Positions 55,216 through 64,000 of a DNA stretch of 64,000 bases are shown here, piece after piece (position 1 is the first letter of the stretch; every line of letters starts with the position of its first letter). Source of the DNA: Watersipora subatra. Its lineage: Eukaryota > Bryozoa > Gymnolaemata > Cheilostomatida > Watersiporidae. The position numbers and the translations under genes were made by a program. A model generated the notes under the pieces. That model did not search any database. It was given only the letters and a program-made list of their open reading frames with translations, and was not told the origin of the DNA. The DNA is taken from positions 56,097,196 through 56,161,195 of the forward strand of contig NC_088708.1 in the NCBI RefSeq assembly GCF_963576615.1, read 5' to 3'.

Positions 55216-55233
55216 ATCCCACTGCTGCCACCA
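55216..55233 (-). other. Primer-binding site, tRNA-Leu type
   Basis: TGGTGGCAGCAGTGGGAT lies one base after the 5' LTR. It is complementary to a tRNA 3' end reading ATCCCACTGCTGCCACCA. Animal leucine tRNAs of the AAG/UAG type end almost this way, so minus-strand synthesis is probably primed by tRNA-Leu. The isotype is from memory of tRNA 3' ends. Confidence 0.75.
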
Positions 55234-55234
55234 A

Positions 55235-56446
55235 TAAAGTAATACTCGCTAATGATGCCACACCCGACCGTCAAGATTATACGGGGGCTACCCTAAGTCT
55301 GACTAAGCTGGACCGAAGACTGGCCCTGACGAATTTGGACCGAACACAGGCCCGTAGAATCAGACCGAATACTGGTCTCGTAGGATCAGACCGAATACTG
55401 GCCTCGTAGGATCAGACCGAATACTGGCCTCGTAGGATCAGACCGAATACTGGCCTCGTAGGATCAGACTGAATACTGGCCTCGTAGGATCAGACCGAAT
55501 ACTGGCCTCGTAGGATCAGACCGAATACTGGCCTCGTAGGATCAGACCGAATACTGGCCTCGTAGGATCAGACCGAATGCTGGCCTCGTAACATGGTTGC
55601 CGGTATACCCCGACACGGTAACTCCTGAACAAAACTCTTGGAAGTTAGAGTTACTCGGCTACAGGCATGAAATTATCCAACTATCATTAAATGTCTAGTT
55701 CCTATTAGTTGGCAGAACACTTGTCTGGCTGAGGTGGTGCACTAGCGTGGATGCAGCTGTGGTTCGCTGTCTAATACCACGTGCCTACGCACAGCGTTAC
55801 AGACTCGCCAAATCTGTCTGTCGTCCCTCGAAGCCTTGTGTAGCTGCAGCTATGAAACGCAGTCTTAAGCCACGGCTTATGAGGAGAAGACAAAACAAAT
55901 AAAGCTAGCGCTCCCTACTAGATAGTCTGCTATGAATCAAGTAACAACACCTTGAGAAAGCGTCAAAGTTTATTCACAAATATCAGCACAAAGCACAACA
56001 CGAGCAGAACGCTCTAACAACACGATTGCATGTCCTTATATACACACAAAAATGGCCAAAACTAAGATAATTGGTTAAAATAATATAGGTCAATTTTACT
56101 GACTGTAATTGGTTACACGCATGGATAAGACAGCAAAACGATAAGATCCAGTCAAATCTTACCACAAAAGTTAGCGCAAAACAAACAAAACGAGTGTCTA
56201 TTACCTCCGCTTTACAAGTCCTCTCTCCGATACGCCCGCTTATTACCCATAAATACCGTAAGCTAGTTCTAACATGCTAATTCTAATGCTCCTCCAAAGC
56301 GAGTAGTCTTCGCGATCTGACCTGACCCTCGTGATCGACTCGGACTATAACCTTTAGTTTCGAGCTGACTCTCCCCCAAAGGGCCCTTTTCAGGGCCACC
56401 ACCTTGTACAAGAGAGTTGTTCATCTGGCTATGAGCGTTTACTTCA
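55235..56446 (-). repeat. 5' LTR
   Basis: 1212 bp matching the left LTR at an offset of 5906 bp. No substitution was found in the stretches compared, including the variant-bearing minisatellite. It contains the TATA box (56036-56042), AATAAA (55969-55974) and the nine-copy 26-bp array (55357-55590). Confidence 0.95.
55357..55590. repeat. 26-bp minisatellite in 5' LTR
   Basis: Nine copies, same order of variant units as in the 3' LTR, including one GACTGAAT unit and a terminal ATGCTGG unit. Confidence 0.95.
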
Positions 56447-56450
56447 GTAT

Positions 56451-57498
56451 GCTCATATGTGTAATATCAACAAATAAACTAGTATGTTAAAAGCTAATAT
56501 CTTGATAAAAATAATAAAGGTTGTGTTTGTGTTCAATATTTATCTTGTTAACTTGATCACTAGAGTGTTTTTGTGGTAAGGTAGGGCTTATATATCAGTA
56601 GGTATATCTCCAGAGGTTGTCACCAATTTTATGTGCAAAACTGTTTGAATGAAGAGAACTACTAAATTTAATATCTACAAGCTAAAAACAACCAAAAATC
56701 TTGTGAAGCCTTCCAATTAGTGAGGTGTGTCTAGAAATAAAGTTTTTTGCATAGATTATACTCTTCAGCAAATGTATATTCCATTTAAATAAGTATTATT
56801 TATAATATAGCTAAAAAAATTTGATCTGGTGATTATGACAAATGTTAGATTTCGAGATCGTTTATTTATTAGCAAATCAGCCATCGCAAGGGCATAATCT
56901 ATCTTTGCTCCAAATTTTATCTCATATAGGATATGAGTATGAAGAAAATTCAATCATTGTAGCAACCTCATGCGTACAAGGCTTTTCCTTTTCATTTTAG
57001 TTGATATTATTTTGGTTGTTCAAAAGTGCCCATATTCTTCATGAGACAAGTCACACTTTGATAGTTTAACAAAAGAATTCATGTTTGCTAACAGGTATAT
57101 TTACAAATAAGAATTTAAAGACGGCGAAGAACATCAGATTCGCACTTTTGTGCATAAACAGAACCTTGTATACAAATACTATATCTGATGGCCATAATGT
57201 TGCTATAAGCGTTCATAATGCCTTTTATCCTCAAAAGTTAAATTTTGTACCACTTTTTCATGATCTGTTTGGAAAGCTTTATCAAACACTGTACCTGTAA
57301 TGCTGTATTGTTATGTTGTTTGTATGTAATATATACCTATGCAAAAAGACAGGATCGGTCATGCATGTAAACATTGACAATTAAGGGTTGTCAAGTCTAG
57401 GAATTAACATGGTTTTAATTGGACTAAAATTAATTCACTTTGTTATGAGCATAATTTAAGCATCCTGTTTGTAGTTTCAGCAAAAATACGAAGTTAAC
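56451..57498. other. Upstream region of ADSL
   Basis: 1 kb of AT-rich sequence between the retrotransposon and the ADSL start. A splice-acceptor-like TTTGTAGTTTCAG ends about 20 nt before the ATG, so an untranslated first exon is possible. No other gene is apparent; a 71-codon frame at 57085-57300 is unrecognised. Confidence 0.5.
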
Positions 57499-60400
57499 AT
57501 GGCGCTGCCAGCGAGTGCTGCTGCCGCTGATTCTCTCTACACAAAATATCGCTCACCTTTAGTCAGTCGCTATGCCAGCCCTGAAATGGCATTCAACTTC
57601 AGTGAATTCAAAAAGTTCACAACATGGAGACGACTTTGGCTTCTTCTTGCCAAGTCTCAAAAGGTATGCTAGCTCTGTGCTATAGGTAGTAGTAAAGTTG
57701 TAGCATTATCTTTTCTAGAATGTTCCTTATCAGTATGTGCAAATATTGGCTATTTATATGTGAATATGAAGGATATGAATATAATGCTTTAGCTATTCTA
57801 TTTTATTTGGGTAGGTTCTTCAGCCAAAACTTTCTGTCTTTAATATAGTTTGGAATGCAACTAGATAACAATTCTATCACAGAAATTTCTGATAACCCTG
57901 TTGATAGCTATGATTGTAACTAGCTGTCTTCCTAATTAATTATATTGTATTGTTAGTTTTAAAAAGTCATTAAATTATTAGTCATTAAAAAGTTAGCAAT
58001 GGTAGACACTGTCAACTAGTGCTCGTAAACAGATATACACTGTACCAAGTCATTGGCTTGTAGTTGTAAGATATAATGGATGTCTGACATAATTCTCCGA
58101 GGTCACACATTGTACGATAATTTTAATCTGTAAAAAGATAGTTACCTGACACCTGTTGTGACCGTTCCTTTTGAGAAATGTGGGCAGGTGTGTCAACCGT
58201 CATCAATCATTAGTTAGCTTAATAATTTCATTTCTTAAAATGACCCAAAATCCTAAGTTTCTCGTTTTCATTGTAAGACTTTAGGGCTGGATATTTCGGA
58301 CAAACAAATTGAAGAAATGGAGGCTAATGTTGATAATATAGACTTCAAAATGGCAGCTGAGCAAGAACGCCGCTGTCGACATGATGTCATGGCCCATGTG
58401 CATACCTTTGCTGCTGCTTGTCCCACAGCCGCCCCTATTATACATCTTGGAGCCACATCTTGTTATGTTGGGGATAACACAGTGAGTTGCTGGCATGCGG
58501 CTAATAGAGACTGCATATTGAACAGATATCACATCTTCAAACTTATTCTTTCAATACGTAGATTTTTAATATATTGTAGCTAAAGGCAAATAAGCATGCT
58601 GCTTCGTTACAATAATATGTTATTGATCGACTTCGACCTGCACCATGTATGAGCAAGCATTCTCTGCAGTGCTATTTTGATGATGATGATGATGATAGCC
58701 TTCAAGTCATTCGGTTAAATAGTTGTGTGTCACATAGCTGTTATCGTATTTTTAAACGAATTGTATTGAACTAAGAGTCCACCTTCTTTTAGCAAGTAAA
58801 TAAATTTCATGACTAATGAAAGCTCTCTAGCATGAGAGAATGTTTTAAAGTCATTTCAGCCAATTTCTTGTCATCCTATGAAAGGGAAAGTAAGGTGTTG
58901 CTAACCGGTATTCCCGAATTAGCCAGAGTTTATGTAATCAGAGGAATAATAGGCATCATAGAGACTTCAGTAATCAGGGTGTGAAGTAAAGTTTGTTAAA
59001 GGGAAGATAACTCTGGTAACAATGGTTGTTTCAATCATCTACTAAAGCTTGGATACTTAAAAATATTAATTAGAAACGTACTTTTCAATCTGCAATTCAT
59101 AAATAAATAAATCTCATGTCATATATAAATGTTTTTTGTGCATATTGTTGTGTTTGACAGTTGGAAACTTTTTCTTAAAGATTGTGTTTTGTTGCATACC
59201 ATGTCTATGTTACTTGAATATTGCCTTCTGTTTTAAGGTGATAAGCTAATTCACCACCAAACTAGTCATCTTATCATAAAAATTTTTCAGGATTTGATTG
59301 TTCTGAGAGACGGCCTGGATCTGATTTTACCAAAGGTGAGTTAGAATGTAACTTGCTAGAAACAAAAGATTACCATATTTTGGATAACTTCAAAAATGTG
59401 CTGAGAGAACCAGTCGAACAAGTTTTAAGATGTTTAAATCAGATTCTTAAAAATGTCTTTACAAGTCTAGTCTTCAGTCTAATATATTTAAAAAGAATTT
59501 TGCAATTTTTGCTGTTACAAAATCTCATAAGCTTTCATCTACAAAATGTTTACCTACTGATAGAAGTTTGTATACATCTGTGGTGTTTATTTAGCGATTG
59601 AAGATTTATTCACACTTCAGGAGTAATTTAGAGACCATTAAAAATAACTGGACTTAATATCACTTCGAATTATGTTAATTGATGTCACCTCAGATTTTTT
59701 AACCTCATATCATTTTCACCAGATTGTGGCACGTAATTCTTGGCACGCTCACAGCTTGTTATGTCTGTTCTAGGTAGCACGATGCGTACAGAGACTGGCT
59801 GTGTTTGCAGAAGAGTATAGAAGCATGCCTTGCCTCGCTTACACACATCTCCAGTATGTACACTCGTTAGCCTATTTTCGTCTTTGACTTTCATGTCTTA
59901 TTTTATGAAAGTGACCCTGCACCTAATATCTACCTTTACTCGTATGAAGAACTTTTGATATGATAGAGAAGCACATGTATATGGATGATAAGTTTTGTAA
60001 TCGTGTCAGCCTTTCTTTGCAGACAAGTGTAGTGTTAGAGAAGCTTCTTCACACACAGCCGTTGCTGATATATGATGGCTGACTGTCTCTAACACGCGTT
60101 TAGGTCATACAGTAGTGATAACATTATAGAATTTTGCTGATTTTTCACTGTTCACCGATGGGTTGAATTGACAAGCCTTGTTAAATGAACTGACTCCCTT
60201 GCCATGTTAAAGATTTTCGAGTGTATCTCTTTTGGCATATTGAATACAGCGTGTAGGACCAATGTAGGGTGTTGATGCACTTTAAGATTGCATCGCAAAT
60301 TCGGCCTAAAATTCAGGACAATTGCAATAATTTACTCTACCAACAGCCAAAGTATTGTTTTTTACGGTCATCAATTAAAAATCAGGGCTATTGATCCAGT

Positions 60401-62845
60401 GTAAAATAATGTTGTTATCGGATGGTTCGTGGGTTATTCTCTAATCGATAGAGTAATTACCGTGCCTGTCATATATCATTGAAATTCACATATAGGGGAT
60501 AACTCCAAGTTTATTGGTATTTACTGGTGTAGGTGATTACTTATTGCATTACTCCATTCAATAATAGGCCCTTTAAGGTATTTTATCACACATGCACTTC
60601 TGGGTTATAGGTGGGCGATGCAAAAGCGACCTTAGTCTTATCGCTAAATATTCTCTGCAGTTCTATATGTAGTCTATTTATAACCAGTTAAGTCACTGAA
60701 ACAACAAAATTGTTCTATTTACTTTATCTTTAATCACTAGTGCGACGATTATTGTATCATCTGGTCATCAAAAAATACAGAAAGATAAGTTGAAACCATG
60801 TCTTTCCATGTTTTAACAAGCGCTCTGTAAACAATACTAGCAGATAATTATTGCTCCTATTATCGTTACAATTATTGCTCTTATTATTGTTATATCACTG
60901 TTGTTATAATTTTTCTTGTTATTCTAGTTATTGCTATCATTGTCTGTGTTTGATGCCCCAAAACATCTTTTATATAGCCAAAGGAAATCGAATTTATATG
61001 AATGCACACCTGACGATCTCTCATGGTACACTAGACTACCCGGGTACTAGAATTCATAAAAGTGATAGCCCTTCTCTGATAGGCTGGTTGGACTGTGCCC
61101 TGATTTCACACACCAGTCATACATAACATAGAATCTTAGACTAACCTAAGTTTGTAAGGTGCAAGAGCTAAACTGCACTGAGTCATTGTTTTGCAACAGT
61201 TGTACAATATTCAACCCTTTACATCTCTCACTAAATCTTCTTTATCAATATCAAAAATGATTGAAATCATAGCCTGTAGTATAAGTTTCCTCAGTGCTTT
61301 GTTTGCATAGTTAGCAAAGCAATTACCTGTAAAAGTAACCCTTGGCGCTCTAACGATTATCTTTGGTCAGCTCCCACTTGTTTCTATAATATTCTCTCTC
61401 TTGTACTCTGTTGACCTGCTCTCAGCCCTTCTATGTTGAATGCTTATAAAAGGCATGATTTCCTCTTTTACCGTAATAGTCAGAAATATTTTCATAGGTT
61501 TTACAGTTAACAAACTTAGTAGTTATTCTTTTTTCGATGTCAAGGAACTTAGTGCTGTTGGACTGGCGTTTGCCACAATATGCACTGCATGTTATGTGCG
61601 CCTTCTAACAATAGTTTATTTCATCTTGTATTTTCTTACCTTGACCCGCACTGCTAATTTAGCCGATGCCATTCAGGACTGGCAAGCTATTTTGATAGCG
61701 ACCTATGGTCTTTCGTTCAGTTCTCAATGTATTACCCCTAGTAGCAAATTCTGAGTGTGTCTAACCTCTATGTTAGAATATAATTTGTTCCAAGATCTTC
61801 TTTGTATGTTAAACCGTCATATGTTGAAGCAAATCCTCCCATAAAAATACACTGTAATTAGTTTAATTCATTTTGCAGTCCAAAAACCTACAGTACCTCT
61901 TTAATAAACACTGCAGACAAATTATTCATAGCATTAGAATTATAGGAAACTATGTAAAAAACAAAAAGATTTAAAAAAGTTAATTCAATATATTGATAAT
62001 AAAAAGGCTTTTATTGTTTATTCGTGTTAGAGATGCTCATACAGATACATACGTTCAGAGACTAGATAGTTCAGAGATAGATTCGGTAATAGAGATACGC
62101 TACATGACATAACTTGCTCTAACAAACTAAGTCCAGTTTAAACTAACTTAGCTTGTATAGGTTTATATTTGTTTACTTTTCCTTTTTAAATCTTACTTGC
62201 CTCTCTCTCACTTATAAAATTTCACACTTTAAAAAATGTCAAGTATCATTTGAGGGAAACTAGTGCGCTGGCATTCCCGTGCGCCGTGAGACATCGTCAA
62301 TTGTACTACTATATGTACGATTATTCTTAGATTTGGGAAGGTTAGCCTGTCGATCTGTGAAGCCAAATATCAGAGTTTAATTCCCGTGCGAGTCATTACT
62401 CATTTCCTTACCTCTAAGCGTGGCAGCAGACGGACGGGCACGGCTCTTATCATAGTGAAGATTACAGTGATTTTTGCGATATATTTCCTAGTGTTACATC
62501 ATATATTGCAAACTTACTACGTTAGGGCAGTAAGGAGAGCTGTTGGAGTCTTAAGAGTCGACTTTAGTACACTGATAGTCCTGAGCTGGTGCTAACTAAC
62601 AATCATGTGACACCAGATTCAGCTAGTGTGTTCTTCTCACTACCATATACCAGATGTTCTTCATTGTGTATAGGCCAGCACAGCTGACAACGGTTGGCAA
62701 GAGAGCCTGTTTGTGGGCTGCTGATTTATTGATGGATTTGAGAAATTTGAGGCGTAACAAGGAAGATCTGCGATTCAGAGGTGTAAAGGGAACCACCGGT
62801 ACACAGGCTAGCTTTCTACAACTATTCAACAAAGACTCTGAAAAG
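57499..62845 (+). CDS. ADSL, adenylosuccinate lyase, 5' part (first 5 coding exons; continues beyond the window)
   Basis: Cytosolic homotetrameric lyase that releases fumarate from SAICAR and from adenylosuccinate in purine synthesis. Exons: 57499-57663, 58278-58481, 59291-59335, 59774-59853, 62674-62845. They join in phase to 222 residues, slightly under half of the usual ~480. Landmarks: [14 protein letters not shown] near the N-terminus, [11 protein letters not shown] and [13 protein letters not shown] in exon 2, [14 protein letters not shown] across exons 4-5 (conserved active-site His at 163), and [12 protein letters not shown] in exon 5. The family signature SSxMPxKxNP must lie in exons right of the window. 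The ATG at 57499 matches the position of the known start. No defect is seen; the gene is partial only because the window ends. Confidence 0.95.
59854..62673 (+). other. ADSL intron 4, little structure
   Basis: 2.8 kb of intron. About 60845-60950 is a low-complexity TTATTG/TTGCTATT run. About 62341-62390 is faintly tRNA-like, with a TTTAATTCCCG B-box-like stretch, possibly a SINE remnant. Two 60-bp blocks (33775-33832 and 60451-60510) share GTAATTACC and GATAACTCCA motifs and may be copies of one dispersed repeat. The 104-codon frame at 61440-61754 is unrecognised. Confidence 0.4.
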
Positions 62846-62894
62846 GTATTACATATTCATACGTTTAGTGCATTATTTAGGACGTCGTGGTTTT

Positions 62895-63496
62895 CATCGC
62901 ATATTCACACCAACTAGTGTGGAGAATTGAGGCATATCGCATATTCACACCAACTAGTTTGGAGAATTGAGGCACATCGCATATTTACACCAACTAGTGT
63001 GGAGAATTGAGGCACATCGCATATTCACACCAACTAGTGTGGAGAATTGAGGCACATCGCATATTCACACCAATTAGTGTGGAGAACTGAGGCACATCGC
63101 ATATTCACATCAACTAGTGGGGGGAATTGAGGCACATCGCATATTTACACCAACTAGTGGGGAGAATTGAGGCACATCGCATATTTACACCAACTAGTGT
63201 GGAGAATTGAGGCACATCGCATATTCACACCAACTAGTGTGGAGAATTGAGGCACATCGCATATTCACACCAACTAGTGGGGAGAATTGAGGAACATCGC
63301 ATATTCACACCAACTAGTGTGGAGAATTGAGGCACATCGCATATTCACACCAACTAGTGTGGAGAATTGAGGCACATCGCATATTCACACCAATTAGTGT
63401 GGAGAAATGAGGCACATCGCATATTCACACCAACTAATGTGGAGAATTGAGGAACATCGCATATTTACACCAACTAGTGGGGAGAATTGAGGAACA
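62895..63496. repeat. 40-bp minisatellite in ADSL intron 5
   Basis: About fifteen head-to-tail copies of a 40-bp unit (CACCAACTAGTGTGGAGAAT plus TGAGGCACATCGCATATTCA). Scattered single-base variants occur, such as GTGG/GGGG and GGCACA/GGAACA. It starts 50 bp after the exon 5 donor. Confidence 0.95.
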
Positions 63497-63704
63497 GCGT
63501 ACTGTTTCATTTACTTCAAGTTCGAGTACGGTTTAAGGAGTAGCACACGTGGAAGTTGTTTCCTCAAAAGTTTGTTTGTGACGAGGACTGATACTGCCTG
63601 CGCTAGATAAGTAGTTTGTGTGGAACAGTTACAGCTTGTCTACTTTAATCCTGCATAGGCCTGAGGGGTATTTATCAGAAATAATAGCATAGAACATGTG
63701 GCAG

Positions 63705-63830
63705 TTAGGGCTGCTGTAGCTTGTACCCCGCAATTGTTACTTGTGGACCAAGGTTACTGTAGCTTGTGAACCAAGGCTGCTGTAGCTTGTGAACCAAGGC
63801 TACTGTAGCTTGTGAACTAAAGCTGTGAGC
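63705..63830. repeat. Short tandem repeat, ~28-bp unit
   Basis: Four degenerate copies built from CTGTAGCTTGTGAACCAAGG in ADSL intron 5. Confidence 0.85.
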
Positions 63831-64000
63831 TCAAGCTGAAGTAATGAATGGTAATAGCAACTGATGATGAAGGGTGTTTCACTGCTACTATATATTCACA
63901 TCAGTGATTGACATATGATTACAGTTTTGAGATACGATACAGATTTGCTCCACTTGAAATGGTTGTGAACTTTTTATGAACTGCATTTTATTGATTGCTT

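Larger units (their letters stand above)
49325..56450 (-). mobile_element. Complete Ty3/gypsy LTR retrotransposon with 4-bp target duplication
   Basis: A 7.1-kb element (49329-56446) on the minus strand, flanked by GTAT at 49325-49328 and 56447-56450. Order in its own sense: 5' LTR (56446-55235), primer-binding site, gag, pol (protease, RT, RNase H, integrase), polypurine tract, 3' LTR (50540-49329). The RT-RNaseH-IN order and the GPY/F-like module after integrase place it in Ty3/gypsy. I see no chromodomain and no envelope gene. Both long frames are uninterrupted and the LTRs match at every position compared, so the insertion appears young and possibly still competent. Confidence 0.96.

Noticed and set aside
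62341..62390. tRNA or SINE in ADSL intron 4
   Set aside because: Only a B-box-like TTTAATTCCCG is convincing; the A box is poor.

Overview
The window is animal nuclear DNA. It is AT-rich, its genes are split by long introns with GT-AG borders, it is crowded with intronic transposon remnants and minisatellites, and its three host genes are typical metazoan single-copy genes. Protein similarity and the style of the repeats suggest a marine invertebrate, probably a spiralian (for example a bryozoan or mollusc). The sequence alone does not fix the species. I see no bacterial genes, CRISPR, rRNA or confident tRNA genes.

Layout. (1) 1148-11309, plus strand: a complete seven-exon gene for FICD, the ER Fic-domain protein that AMPylates and de-AMPylates BiP (500 codons). 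Its introns hold two terminal-inverted-repeat elements, a 41-bp minisatellite, a perfect 38-bp palindrome and a 285-bp-arm foldback. (2) 11310-15317: AT-rich spacer between convergent genes. (3) 15318-47630, minus strand: a complete 15-exon G protein-coupled receptor kinase of the GRK4/5/6 class (603 codons) spread over 32 kb. Its introns carry a series of miniature elements: hAT-, piggyBac-, pogo/Tigger- and Harbinger-like, a tRNA-derived SINE, and a foldback made of CTCGAG palindromes with a 9-bp target duplication. (4) 47631-57498: the intergenic stretch between the divergent GRK and ADSL genes, into which a complete Ty3/gypsy LTR retrotransposon (49329-56446, minus strand) has inserted. 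It has two 1212-bp LTRs that look identical, a 4-bp target duplication, PBS, PPT, intact gag and intact pro-RT-RNaseH-IN. (5) 57499-62845 and beyond the window, plus strand: the first five coding exons of adenylosuccinate lyase (ADSL), followed by a 40-bp minisatellite in the next intron.

The three host genes belong to unrelated pathways (ER proteostasis, GPCR desensitisation, purine synthesis), and nothing suggests that they work as a unit. The coding models were built by joining exons by eye. Every phase fits, and the final lengths match the families. I found no clearly novel multi-gene system. The most unusual items are the CTCGAG foldback element, the young retrotransposon whose pol runs into its own LTR, the 56-bp duplication of a FICD splice acceptor, and GRK exon 5, which sits between two pogo-like elements.
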